Positions 6,377 to 14,688 of a DNA stretch of 27,679 bases are shown piece after piece (within the stretch, counting starts at the first letter, position 1; every line of letters starts with the position of its first letter). Position numbers and translations under genes: made by a program. The notes under the pieces are model-generated. The model had not been told where the DNA came from, ran no database searches, and saw only the letters and a list, made by a program, of their open reading frames with translations. The DNA comes from DATFEN01 sp035691285 (lineage in GTDB: Bacteria; Acidobacteriota; Vicinamibacteria; Fen-336). The DNA lies in NCBI GenBank assembly GCA_035691285.1, contig DASSJI010000149.1:1-27679 (forward strand), read 5' to 3'.

Positions 6377-7705
6377 TCAGTATGCGGAGGGGTAACCCCG
6401 GAACGGCTCGTCGCGATCGCGTTCGGCCGGGCGCGTGGTCGGCTTCGACGGCTTGGCCGCGACCGCGCTCGCCGCGACTGCCGTCGACAAGAGCTCGACG
6501 GCCGAAGGACGCTCGCCGGTGTAGACGAACACGCCCTGCTCGGGATCGCCCACGACCGTGGTCTCGCCCGTGTGGGTCTGGCCGCCGGCGACGTAACGGT
6601 ACTGGAGACGCTGACCGACGCGGGCGTCCGGGACGAACAGCGTGAAGCCGTCCGCGGCGATCCGGGTGCGCCTGCGGCGCCGCAGCGCCCGCGCGACGCC
6701 CAACAGCAAGACCAGGACCGGCGCGCCCACGAACACTGCCAGCGCGAGCAGGACGAGCAGGAGCCAGCGCCCGTCGAGGCCCCATACGCCTCGCGGCGCA
6801 GCGGGAGGCGGGCTCGCTGCCCGGGCCGCGGCGACCGGACGAGGAGCGGCGCCGGCCACGACGCGGAAGCCGTTGTCGGCGTTTCTGCTGCCCGGCGCGT
6901 TGCGATAGCGCGCGGCCGAGCGCAGCGCCCGCGCGTCCTTGAGCCACGACCCGCCGCGCAGCACGCGGCGCGGCTTGTCCGAGAGATTCGAGCGCGTCTC
7001 GACGGGATCGGTCACGGGTCCCGGCGGATAGGGTCCGTACCAGTCGAGGCACCACTCGTAGACGTTGCCGGCGGTGTCGAAGAGCCCCAGGGCGTTCGGC
7101 GCCTTCTGGCCGACCTCGCGCGCGCCGTCGCCGGCGTTCGACCTGAGCCAGCCGATGTCGGCGGCGAGCGCATCCCTGTCCCCGGCGTAGAAGCGGGTGG
7201 CGGTGCCGGCGCGGGCCGCGTACTCCCACTGCGCCTCGGTCGGAAGCGTTAACGCGCGGCCGGAGCGCCGGGAGAGCCAGGCCGCGAAGGCGAGGGCATC
7301 GTCGTAGGTGACGATCGTGACCGGATGGCGGTCCGTGGTCGGGAAGCCCGGCGCCCGCCAGGTGAAGCGAGGCGACTGCACCAGCGCCCGGCCGTCCCAG
7401 CCGTGGCCGCCCGAAGTGCCCTTCTCGGCTTCGGTCCGGTAGGCCGTCTCCGCCGCGAAGCGCTTCCACTGCCCGACGGTGACCTCGTGCTTGCCGATGT
7501 AGAAATCGGCGGAGAGCGTGACGTCGCGCGAGGCCTCGTCCTCGCCCCGTCCGGGCTCTCCGGCAGGAGAGCCTTGGCGGTAGCTGCCCGCTCTGACGAG
7601 GACGAGCTCGAGGCTCACGTCGTCGCCGAGGTCGAGGACGAGGGCCGGCTCCGAGGCGAGGGCAGGCCCGGCCAGGCACGCCAGCAGGATCGTCGTGGGC
7701 TTCAT
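6377..7705 (-). CDS. Membrane protein with SUMF1/FGE-like domain lacking the catalytic cysteines
   Basis: 442 residues. Seen: signal peptide (1-18, ending ALAS), a SUMF1/FGE-like (C-type lectin) domain (about 22-285) with KHEVTVGQW, LPTEAQWEYAARAG, GNVYEW and RVLRGGSW, a Pro/Ala linker, one membrane helix (about 313-338), an Arg-rich stop, and a cytosolic tail of about 100 residues. Known: true formylglycine-generating enzymes use a Cys pair shortly after the GGSW motif. Here that stretch (GGSWLKDARALRSAARYRN) has none, so activity on sulfatases is unlikely. A binding or structural role outside the membrane is more plausible. The open frame extends upstream across the divergent promoter, but the signal peptide sets the start at 7705. 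There is no ribosome binding site; TAACAT lies 10 nt before the ATG, suggesting a leaderless transcript. Confidence 0.85.
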   Translation of the reverse strand: MKPTTILLACLAGPALASEPALVLDLGDDVSLELVLVRAGSYRQGSPAGEPGRGEDEASRDVTLSADFYIGKHEVTVGQWKRFAAETAYRTEAEKGTSGGHGWDGRALVQSPRFTWRAPGFPTTDRHPVTIVTYDDALAFAAWLSRRSGRALTLPTEAQWEYAARAGTATRFYAGDRDALAADIGWLRSNAGDGAREVGQKAPNALGLFDTAGNVYEWCLDWYGPYPPGPVTDPVETRSNLSDKPRRVLRGGSWLKDARALRSAARYRNAPGSRNADNGFRVVAGAAPRPVAAARAASPPPAAPRGVWGLDGRWLLLVLLALAVFVGAPVLVLLLGVARALRRRRRTRIAADGFTLFVPDARVGQRLQYRYVAGGQTHTGETTVVGDPEQGVFVYTGERPSAVELLSTAVAASAVAAKPSKPTTRPAERDRDEPFRGYPSAY

Positions 7706-7715
7706 GAGGGCTGAG

Positions 7716-7725
7716 ATGTTAGCCT
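7716..7725. promoter_or_regulatory. Overlapping divergent -10 elements
   Basis: Only 29 bp separate the two divergent start codons. On the reverse strand TAACAT (7716-7721) sits 10 nt before the SUMF1-like gene. On the forward strand TAGCCT (7720-7725) sits 9 nt before the phosphodiesterase. Neither gene has a Shine-Dalgarno sequence, so both transcripts may start at or near the initiation codon. I see no clear -35 elements. Confidence 0.4.
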
Positions 7726-7734
7726 CTCGGCGCC

Positions 7735-9126
7735 ATGATGCTTCTCGCGATTCACCTTGCGCTCGTGTGGGCGGGCCTTGTTGCGGCCCGGCCTGCGAAC
7801 CGGCCGCCGCCGCCTCCGCCCCTCGTGGTCGTGTCCATCGACGGCCTGCACCCGGGCCACGTGCTCGAGGCCGAGCGCCACGGGCTGAAGGTCCCGCACC
7901 TGCGTCGTCTCGTGCAGGACGGGGCATGGAGCTCGGGTGCGAAGGGCGTGCTGCCCACCGTGACCTACCCGAGCCACACCACGATGGTGACGGGCGTCTC
8001 TCCGGCGCGGCACGGCATCTTCTACAACGGCCCGTTCGATCCCCTCGAGCGCAACCGGGACGGCTGGTACTGGTACGCCGAGGACATCCGCGTGCCCACG
8101 CTCTGGGACGCGGCGGCCGAGGCGGGCCTCGCCACGGCCAGCGTCGACTGGCCCGTGACGGCGGGAGCGCGCATCCGCTGGAACATCGTCCAGTACTGGC
8201 GCACCGACGTTCCGGACGCCCCGGACGACCGCAAGCTGAGCCGGCTCCTCTCCACGCCGGGCCTCCTCGCGGAAGCGGAGAAGGCGCTCGGTCCCTATCC
8301 CTCCGGATACGCCTACGACGTGGAGGCCGACCGGCGCCGCGTGGCCTTCAGCGAGTGGATCCTCGAGACGCGGCGGCCTCGGCTGCACCTGGCCTACCTC
8401 TCGGGCCTCGACGAAGAGCAGCACCTTTCGTGGCCAGGGAGCCCGAAGGCGCTCGCGGTCCTCGAGGAGCTCGACGCCCTCGTGGGACGCTTGCGCGCCG
8501 CGGCCGAGCGCAGCGGCGGGGGAAGCGCCCTCTTCGCGGTCGTTTCCGATCACGGGCACGTCCGGACGACCCGCGAGCTGCGCCTCAACGAGGCGCTCCG
8601 GGCCAGGGGCCTCATCCTCCTCGACGGCCGCGGCCGCGTGACCGATTGGAAGGCGTACGCATGGGGCTCCGGCGGCTCGACGGCCATCGTTCTCAAGGAT
8701 CCCGGCGACGCGGCGACCCGCGCCGTCGTCCACGAGCTGCTCGAAGGGCTTCGCGGTCTGCCGGACTCGCCGATCCAACGCATCCTCGACGGAGCCCAGG
8801 CCGCGGCCGAGGGCGGCTTTCCCGAAGCGGCGTTCGTCGTGGGCCTCTCCCGCGAGTGGAGGATCGGGACCCGCTACGAGGGCCCGGTCATGGGGCCCGC
8901 GCTGCCAGAGGGCGAGCACGGCTACCTCCCGGAGAACCCCGCGATGGACGCGTGCTTCTTCATCGCCGGTCCCGGCGTCCCGGCCGGCCACGGCTTCGGC
9001 CGCATCGACATGCGCGACATCGCGCCGACGCTGGCCGGCCGGCTGGGTCTCAAGCTCGCCGCCGCCGAAGGACGCGACCTCCTGGCTGCTAGCCCGCGGG
9101 CCGCAGCCGTTCCAGCTCGCCCTTGA
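7735..9126 (+). CDS. Secreted alkaline phosphatase-superfamily phosphodiesterase/nucleotide pyrophosphatase
   Basis: 463 residues. Seen: signal peptide (about 1-18) and a Pro run (24-29), then the alkaline-phosphatase fold. Asp36 lies in SIDGLHPGH, the nucleophile is Thr77 in PTVTYPSHTTMVTG, SDHGH is at 271-275 and GEHGY has His395. These match the two-zinc site of type I phosphodiesterases (NPP family). Known reaction: hydrolysis of phosphodiester or pyrophosphate bonds, here outside the cytoplasmic membrane. The substrate is unknown, with nucleotides, nucleotide sugars or lipid head groups all possible. The gene diverges from the SUMF1-like gene, and its last 38 bp overlap tail-to-tail with the LtaS-like gene. 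An ATG three bases downstream is an equally good start. No Shine-Dalgarno sequence is present. Confidence 0.88.
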   Translation: MMLLAIHLALVWAGLVAARPANRPPPPPPLVVVSIDGLHPGHVLEAERHGLKVPHLRRLVQDGAWSSGAKGVLPTVTYPSHTTMVTGVSPARHGIFYNGPFDPLERNRDGWYWYAEDIRVPTLWDAAAEAGLATASVDWPVTAGARIRWNIVQYWRTDVPDAPDDRKLSRLLSTPGLLAEAEKALGPYPSGYAYDVEADRRRVAFSEWILETRRPRLHLAYLSGLDEEQHLSWPGSPKALAVLEELDALVGRLRAAAERSGGGSALFAVVSDHGHVRTTRELRLNEALRARGLILLDGRGRVTDWKAYAWGSGGSTAIVLKDPGDAATRAVVHELLEGLRGLPDSPIQRILDGAQAAAEGGFPEAAFVVGLSREWRIGTRYEGPVMGPALPEGEHGYLPENPAMDACFFIAGPGVPAGHGFGRIDMRDIAPTLAGRLGLKLAAAEGRDLLAASPRAAAVPARP

Positions 9127-11002
9127 CGTAGCTGCGCCACGCGGCGAGGTGGCGGCGCAGGCGGCGGCACAGCTCGGGGTTCTGACTGGCCAGGTTGGTC
9201 TGCTCGTCGGGATCCCGCGCGAGGTCGAACAGCTCGTCGCGGCCCCGCGTCACGTTGTAGATGTACTTCCAGTTGCCCTCGCGGACGCCCAGCAGATAGT
9301 CGTCGTTGGCCGCGTAGAAATAGGCGCGCGGCGGCCGGTCCTTCTCGAACAGGCTGCGGCCCTCCCACGTCGGCGCCGGGGGAAGGTCCAGCAGGTGTGC
9401 GATCGTCGGCATCACGTCCACGTGGCTCCCGATCGTCGCCACGCGGCGGCCGCTCGGGAACAGCGCGGGGCTCCAGAGCAGCAGCGGCACCCGCACGTTC
9501 TCCTCGTAGATGCGGGCGCCGTGACCCCAGGTGGCGTGGGGATCGCCGAAGGCCTCCCCGTGGTCTCCGGTGACCACGACCAGCGTGTCCCGGTCGCGGC
9601 CGCGCTCGCGCAGGCCCTGGAAGAGCCGGCCCAGCTCGTGGTCCACCGAGCGCACGGTGTTGAGGTAGCGGCCGAGGTCGTAGTCGTCGGGGGGGAGCTT
9701 GCCGTCCTCGAAGAAGCCGACGGGCCTGTAGTGGGGCGCGGGCTCGTAGGGATGGTGGCTCTCGTTGGTCCAGGCCATGACGTGGAACGGCCGCGCCGGA
9801 TCCTCGTCGATCCACTTCAGGACCGCGTCCACGAGCTGGCGGTCGTCGCCGCCCCAGGAGGAGACGACCTGGCCGCCCAGGTCCTCGATGTCGAGCAGCC
9901 GGTCGAAGCCGCGGTTCGCGAGGAAGCGGTCCTGGTTCGTGTACTGGAGGTAGCCCGTGTGGATGAACGCCGTGCGGTAGCCGTGCGGCTTCAGGAGCTG
10001 GGCCAGCGTCGTGCCGGGATAGGTCGGGTACTCGACCGTGTACTCGCGCCACGTCATGTACGGGAAGATCGAGAGCGAAAGCGCGGCCAGCGAGTTCGCG
10101 GTGAGGCCCATGTGGCAGTAGAAGTTGTCGTAGACGAGGCCGAACCGGGCCTCCTGCCTCAGCTCCGGCGTCGTGTCGTAACGGCTTCCATAGAGGCTCA
10201 GGTACTTCGCGCCGGTGGACTCCATCACGACGACCAGCACGTTCCTGGGCGGCGCCGGCGCGGCCGTCTGCGCCGGGCGCGACCAGGCGCCCTCGGGAGT
10301 GCCTTGGAAGTCGCGCAGCTCGGCCTCGGAGAAGCTCTCGTCGAAGCGCTCGGAGCGGCCGCCCAGGAACAGCTCGACGACGGTCGACGACACGATCTCC
10401 CAGTGGGGGCTGCGTACGATCAGGTGGTCGTTGCGATCGAGCCACCGGCCCGTGACCGTCTGGCGGTAGGCCACGGCTCCCCAGGCGGCGCACCCAAGGA
10501 GCAGCGCGGCCACGGCGCCCGGACGCAGCACGAAGCCCCGGCCCGCGCGCACGAGGGCGAGGTAGAGCAGGGGGGCGAGGACGAGGGCCGCTCCCACGAG
10601 CGGCGTGACGAAGCTCCCGATCGAGGAGCCCATGGTCTGCATGTCGCTCGCGAGGTAGAGCAGCGGGTAGGTGAGGGGCGAGCGCAGGTAGTCGAAGATC
10701 TGGACGCTCGCGACCGAGTAGACGGCGCAGGCGGCGCCCAGCGCGACGACTGCGAAGGCCAGCGCTCGCCTGGCGCCTTCCCCGGGCAGCGCCGCGAGGA
10801 GGAGCGCAACGAGCAGGAACGCGCCGAGCGTGAAGACGAGGTCGCTGGCGGAGGAGACGACGACGTCGCGCAGGAACTGCAGCGTCGTGTAGCTTCCGCC
10901 CGGTCCGCCGAAGTGCGCTGCCTTGGCGAGCATGGCGAACGGGAGCAGCGAGGCGACCGGGACGAAGGCCCGCGAGAACGGCCCGCGCTCGCTAGGCGCC
11001 AT
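9089..11002 (-). CDS. LtaS/OpgB-like membrane-anchored sulfatase-fold transferase
   Basis: 637 residues. Seen: about five N-terminal membrane helices (about 11-31, 44-72, 79-102, 126-152, 161-180), then an extracytoplasmic sulfatase-fold domain (about 252-637). It has metal ligands in MESTGAKY (Glu261), Thr301 in MGLTANSL, TNESHHPYEP (His416/417) and TGDHGEAFG (Asp480/His481). The sulfatase C/S-x-P-x-R signature is absent. Thr301 sits where LtaS has its catalytic Thr, so this is probably a phosphoglycerol or phosphoethanolamine-type transferase rather than a sulfate ester hydrolase. The C-terminal region (FDLARDPDEQTNLA) is typical of the sulfatase family. The start overlaps the end of the deacetylase gene by 11 bp, making it the last gene of the operon. 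It probably decorates the glycan or glycolipid handled by its neighbours. Confidence 0.85.
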   Translation of the reverse strand: MAPSERGPFSRAFVPVASLLPFAMLAKAAHFGGPGGSYTTLQFLRDVVVSSASDLVFTLGAFLLVALLLAALPGEGARRALAFAVVALGAACAVYSVASVQIFDYLRSPLTYPLLYLASDMQTMGSSIGSFVTPLVGAALVLAPLLYLALVRAGRGFVLRPGAVAALLLGCAAWGAVAYRQTVTGRWLDRNDHLIVRSPHWEIVSSTVVELFLGGRSERFDESFSEAELRDFQGTPEGAWSRPAQTAAPAPPRNVLVVVMESTGAKYLSLYGSRYDTTPELRQEARFGLVYDNFYCHMGLTANSLAALSLSIFPYMTWREYTVEYPTYPGTTLAQLLKPHGYRTAFIHTGYLQYTNQDRFLANRGFDRLLDIEDLGGQVVSSWGGDDRQLVDAVLKWIDEDPARPFHVMAWTNESHHPYEPAPHYRPVGFFEDGKLPPDDYDLGRYLNTVRSVDHELGRLFQGLRERGRDRDTLVVVTGDHGEAFGDPHATWGHGARIYEENVRVPLLLWSPALFPSGRRVATIGSHVDVMPTIAHLLDLPPAPTWEGRSLFEKDRPPRAYFYAANDDYLLGVREGNWKYIYNVTRGRDELFDLARDPDEQTNLASQNPELCRRLRRHLAAWRSYVKGELERLRPAG

Positions 11003-11693
11003 CGGCCAGGGCCCGGAGCGCCTCGGCGAGCTGATCGTAGGTCAACGAGCGCAGGCCCAGCTCCGCGAGAAGCGCCTTGGTCCGAGGGTCCACGAGGGTC
11101 CGGAGCTCCGCCTCGCGGTCCGCGTGGTAGACGTAGTGCACCTCGGGGTCGAAGTAGCCGGGGTGGCAGGCGAGCTCGTAGATGCCGCCCGTGAGCTCGT
11201 TCCGCAGGATCTTCTCGAGGGCCTCGAAGCTCACCTTGGCGGGGTCCGACACGCCGTACTCCCACTGCCCGTAGAAGCCGCCCTTGAAGACGACCGGGGC
11301 CTGGTCGCGCAGGTGGATCCCGTGCTCCTGGGCCAGCTCGAGGAAGCTCGGATGGCAGGGCCGCCTGCGGTGGATGTGCTGGTGCGAATCGAGGTGGGTC
11401 GGCTTCCGGCCCATGAGGTCGCAGAAGCGGTCGAACTGCTCGCGCAGCGCCGCGCGGCACACCGGAGGATCGTCGAACTCGACCAGGCGCTGAGCCTCGT
11501 TCGTGAAGTTCACGTGGAGCCCGACGCTGATCTCGGGCCGGGCCTTGGCCATCGACACGGCCTCGGCCGTCCCCGGGGTGTTCACCATCAGGCCCACGGA
11601 GCTCACCACGCCGCGGTCGACGGCCTCGGCGATGCCGCGGTTCACCGCGGCGCCGTAGCCGAAGTCGTCGGCGTTGACGATCAGGAACTTCAC
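10992..11693 (-). CDS. YdjC/ChbG-family carbohydrate deacetylase
   Basis: 233 residues starting at GTG. The GTGA overlap with the upstream stop (TGA at 11692-11690) and the N-terminus KFLIVNADDFGYG support this start. Seen: Asp9-Asp10 (ADDFG), His60 (VGLHVNF), HLDSHQHIH (100-108) and ACHPGY, the metal-binding and active-site motifs of the YdjC family. Known: ChbG removes an acetyl group from chitooligosaccharides, and other members occur in polysaccharide and hopanoid-glycolipid pathways. Inferred: N-deacetylation of an amino sugar added by the neighbouring glycosyltransferase. It is the third gene of a four-gene operon with 4-nt and 11-nt overlaps. Confidence 0.88.
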   Translation of the reverse strand: MKFLIVNADDFGYGAAVNRGIAEAVDRGVVSSVGLMVNTPGTAEAVSMAKARPEISVGLHVNFTNEAQRLVEFDDPPVCRAALREQFDRFCDLMGRKPTHLDSHQHIHRRRPCHPSFLELAQEHGIHLRDQAPVVFKGGFYGQWEYGVSDPAKVSFEALEKILRNELTGGIYELACHPGYFDPEVHYVYHADREAELRTLVDPRTKALLAELGLRSLTYDQLAEALRALADGA

Positions 11694-12856
11694 AGCCCGA
11701 GGTCCGCGAGGAACCTCCGGCACACGGCCCTGGCCTCGAGGTGCTCCTCGGCGACGGCGCGGGCCGCCCGGCACGCCTTCGGATAGTCGGTCTCGATCGT
11801 GTCCAGGGCGGCGAGGATCTCGTCCATGGTGCGGAATGCGAAGAGGCCCTCGCCGCACGGCAGGAACTTCTCGAAGCCCGTGCTCTGGGCGATCACGGGC
11901 TTGCCCGTCGAGAGGTAGGACGCGTCGCGCTCGCTGAACCAGCCGCTCCGGAGGCGCACGTTCTGGTCCTTGGCCACCGTCCACTCCGCCCGGGAGCGCC
12001 GGAACAGCTCCTGGTAGTCCCAGGGGTCGAGGGACTTCTCCAGGGGGCTGTCCAGCGCCCAGCCGTGGTCGAGCAGGCGCTGCCGGTCGGCCGCGTCGTC
12101 GACGTTGAGGAAGAGCTGGAAGGAAAGCCCGGGCCTGAGGCGCGGCAGGTCCAGGAACTTCAGGAACTCGTGGTGCTTGCTCCAGTAGAAGGTCTCGCCG
12201 TCCCACGCGATGTCCTGGCCCTGCTGCTTCCAGTTGCCGATCGTCGTGTAGCTCGCCGCCTTGGGGTCGAAGTGGAAGCGCCAGAGCGTCGTGTCGACGG
12301 GCTGGCGCGTCTTGAGGTAGGTGAAGCCGCCGGTGGGCACGCCGCAGTCCGGCGCGCCGTAGTTTTCTCCGTAGGTGACGATCGCGTCGTGGTCGCGGAA
12401 CACCTGGAGCGTCTTCTCCTTGCCGTTCGCGATCTCGAGCTGGTTCGTGACCGGGTCCGTCTCGACGTACACCTTGAGGCGGGCCGCGCGATGGTCGTCG
12501 TTGAGCACGGTCGCGCCGCACACGTTGAGGAGCGCGTCGCAGTCCCTGTAGAGCTGGCGGAGCTTCTCCGCGGGCATCCCGTAGCACTCCTCGGTGCCGC
12601 GGTAGAGAGGCCGGTACGCCCACTTCCCGCGCAGGCCGATCACGCGGGTGACGCGCTCGAGGTAGGAGGCCGCGTAGCCGGGGTCGTCCACCATGCTGTT
12701 GGCGCGCGGGTCGTAGGGCCAGGTGGCGTCGTCCTCGACGTACGTCACGTCGTGGCCCAGGCCCTGGAGCCCGCGCAGCCAGTTGATGTAGAGCCAGGTC
12801 TGGCCACCGAACGGGCAGCGGCCCATCATGCCCAGCACCACGAGCTTGAGGCTCAC
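11690..12856 (-). CDS. CgeB-like GT-B glycosyltransferase
   Basis: 388 residues starting at GTG within the GTGA that ends the ABC transporter gene, a typical translational coupling. An upstream ATG at 12904 is in frame but would extend into the transporter gene and give an unlikely N-terminus. Seen: a Rossmann-like N-terminus (LKLVVLGMMGRCPFGGQTW, then a WLRGLQGLGHDVTYVEDD strand-helix-strand) and a C-terminal part with RLRSGWFSERDASYLSTGKPVIAQSTGFEKFLP, which resembles the donor-binding half of CgeB/YkvP-type glycosyltransferases. Donor and acceptor cannot be told. The product probably becomes the substrate of the deacetylase and the LtaS-like enzyme encoded next. Confidence 0.72.
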   Translation of the reverse strand: MSLKLVVLGMMGRCPFGGQTWLYINWLRGLQGLGHDVTYVEDDATWPYDPRANSMVDDPGYAASYLERVTRVIGLRGKWAYRPLYRGTEECYGMPAEKLRQLYRDCDALLNVCGATVLNDDHRAARLKVYVETDPVTNQLEIANGKEKTLQVFRDHDAIVTYGENYGAPDCGVPTGGFTYLKTRQPVDTTLWRFHFDPKAASYTTIGNWKQQGQDIAWDGETFYWSKHHEFLKFLDLPRLRPGLSFQLFLNVDDAADRQRLLDHGWALDSPLEKSLDPWDYQELFRRSRAEWTVAKDQNVRLRSGWFSERDASYLSTGKPVIAQSTGFEKFLPCGEGLFAFRTMDEILAALDTIETDYPKACRAARAVAEEHLEARAVCRRFLADLGL

Positions 12857-14640
12857 GAGGCCGCTTCCACGGTGTCGCGCCCCTCGGCTGTCGCCTCGGC
12901 CCACAGGCGCGCGTAGGGGCCGCCCCGGGCGAGGAGGGCGTCGTGAGGTCCCGCTTCGACGATCTGGCCCTTGTCGAGCACCACGATGCGGTCGGCGCGC
13001 CGGGCCGTGGAAAGGCGATGGGCGATGATGATGGCGGTGCGGTCGCGCAGCAGCTCCTCGACGTTCCGGAACACCACGGCCTCCGTCGCCACGTCCAGGC
13101 TGCTCGTGGGCTCGTCGAGGATCACGACCGGCGTCCGCCGCAGGATCGCCCGGGCCAGGGCCAGCCGCTGGCGCTGCCCTCCCGAGAGCGTGAGGCCGTC
13201 CTGGCCGATCACGGTGTCGTAGCCCTTCGGCAGCTCGAGGATGAAGGGCTCGGCCTCGGCGCGTCGCGCCGCGTCCTGGATGCGCTCGAGCGGCTCGTCC
13301 GACGCGAAGGCGATGTTCTCGGCGACGCTCGTCTGGAACAGGATCGGCTCCTGGAGCATGAGCGTGACCTGGCGGCGCAGCGCGGCGAGCTTCAGCTCGC
13401 GCAGGTCGTGGCCGTCGAGGGTGACGCGTCCCTGCTGCGGATCGAAGAAGCGCAGGATCAGGCTCGCGAGCGTGCTCTTGCCGGCGCCGGTCGCGCCCAC
13501 CAGGGCGACCGTCTCGCCCGCGCGGACGCGCAGCGACACGTCGCGCAGCACCGGGTTCCCGGCCTCGTAGGCGAAGGACACGTTCTCGAGGGCGATCTCG
13601 CCCCTCGCGTCGGGCAGCTCGCGCGCGCCGGGGGCGTCCTGGATGTCAGGCTGGACGTCGAGGACCGCGAACACACGCTCGAGGCCGGCCCGGGAGGATG
13701 CGATCTCCTTCAGGTTCCCGGCCACGGACTGGATCGGCCGGTACATGTCCTTCAGGTAGGCGAGGAAGATGGTGAGGCCGCCGATGGTGAGGGTGCCCTC
13801 CAGCACGCGCTGCGCTCCGAGCCACAAGAGGAGCGCCGTGCCGGCGGCGAGGATCGCGTCCACGATCAGGATGAAGACGGTCTCGGCGCTGTAGAGGCGC
13901 AGGGTCAGCGCCAGGCTCCGCTCGCTGCCGCGCCGGAAATCCTCGATCGCCCGCGCCTCGCGGCCGTAGGCCTGCACCAGCTTCACGGCGCCGATCACGG
14001 TCTCGGCGCGCGAGTACAGCTCCGACTCGGCCTCCTTGGAGGAGGCGGCGTGGCCGTGGATGCGGGAGGTGAGGCGCGTGATGGCGAGGTACAGGGGCGG
14101 CACGACGAGGAGCGCGACGACGGCGAGGCCCAGGTCGAAGCGCGCCATCACCACGAACATGCCGGCGAGCATGAGCGCCGAGGTCATCAGGGGCAGGAAG
14201 CCGTTCATCACCAGGGACTGCGCGGAGAACGTGTCGGCCATCACGCGGAACAGCAGGTCGCCCACCTGCTGGCGGTAGTGGAACTTGAGCGACAGCTTCT
14301 GGAGGTGGGAGTAGAGGTCCACGCGCAGGTCGTTGACCATGCGCTGGCCGACGTCGATGGTGAGGTAGTTCGAGGCCAGCGTCAGCGTTCCCGCCACCAG
14401 GGCCAGGACCACGATGGCCGCGGCCGCGCCGCCGAGCAGTGGGCCCGCCGCCACGCCGGCGAGCCAGGGCACCAGCGTTTCGGGCAGCCGCCGCCCCTGC
14501 AAGACGCTGTCCAGCACGATGGCCAGCGGGATCGGCTTCAGCAGCTCGACGCCCACGCCCGCGACCGTGAGCAGGATGCCCGCCGCCATCCGCGCCCGGT
14601 GAGGGCGCAGGTAGCCGAGCGCACGTCGGATCAGGCCCAT
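12853..14640 (-). CDS. MsbA-type ABC exporter (fused membrane and ATPase domains)
   Basis: 595 residues, the usual length for a half-size exporter. Seen: six likely membrane helices within 1-320 (ABC type-1 exporter fold), then the nucleotide-binding domain with Walker A GATGAGKST (about 380-388), the Q-loop in LMLQEPILF, signature LSGGQRQRL, Walker B VVILDEPTSSLD and switch AHRLST. All ATP-binding and hydrolysis motifs are intact. It should work as a homodimer flipping a lipid-linked or amphipathic substrate across the cytoplasmic membrane. It is the first gene of an overlapping operon with a glycosyltransferase, a deacetylase and an LtaS-like transferase, pointing to a glycolipid or lipid-linked glycan. 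There is no Shine-Dalgarno sequence; TAAACT stands 10 nt before the ATG. Confidence 0.92.
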   Translation of the reverse strand: MGLIRRALGYLRPHRARMAAGILLTVAGVGVELLKPIPLAIVLDSVLQGRRLPETLVPWLAGVAAGPLLGGAAAAIVVLALVAGTLTLASNYLTIDVGQRMVNDLRVDLYSHLQKLSLKFHYRQQVGDLLFRVMADTFSAQSLVMNGFLPLMTSALMLAGMFVVMARFDLGLAVVALLVVPPLYLAITRLTSRIHGHAASSKEAESELYSRAETVIGAVKLVQAYGREARAIEDFRRGSERSLALTLRLYSAETVFILIVDAILAAGTALLLWLGAQRVLEGTLTIGGLTIFLAYLKDMYRPIQSVAGNLKEIASSRAGLERVFAVLDVQPDIQDAPGARELPDARGEIALENVSFAYEAGNPVLRDVSLRVRAGETVALVGATGAGKSTLASLILRFFDPQQGRVTLDGHDLRELKLAALRRQVTLMLQEPILFQTSVAENIAFASDEPLERIQDAARRAEAEPFILELPKGYDTVIGQDGLTLSGGQRQRLALARAILRRTPVVILDEPTSSLDVATEAVVFRNVEELLRDRTAIIIAHRLSTARRADRIVVLDKGQIVEAGPHDALLARGGPYARLWAEATAEGRDTVEAAS

Positions 14641-14650
14641 CCGAGCGTCG

Positions 14651-14656
14651 AGTTTA
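14651..14656 (-). promoter_or_regulatory. -10-like element close to the ABC exporter start
   Basis: TAAACT on the reverse strand, ending 10 nt before the ATG at 14640, with no Shine-Dalgarno sequence between. It fits a leaderless promoter of the envelope operon. No -35 element was recognised. Confidence 0.35.
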
Positions 14657-14688
14657 CGCCACGCGGAGGGCCGCGCCTCGCGCCGGGC

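Noticed and set aside
4255..6645. 796-codon forward open frame opposite the tandem glycosyltransferase
   Set aside because: The translation is Arg/Gly-rich low-complexity text with no motifs, while the reverse strand has two intact GT4 domains.
6377..7705. SUMF1 protein as an activator of the nearby sulfatase-fold enzymes
   Set aside because: The SUMF1 domain lacks the catalytic cysteines, and the LtaS-like and phosphodiesterase proteins use Thr, not a sulfatase Cys.
9149..11194. 681-codon forward open frame opposite the LtaS-like gene
   Set aside because: No signal, domain or start context; the reverse strand has clear membrane helices and sulfatase-fold motifs.
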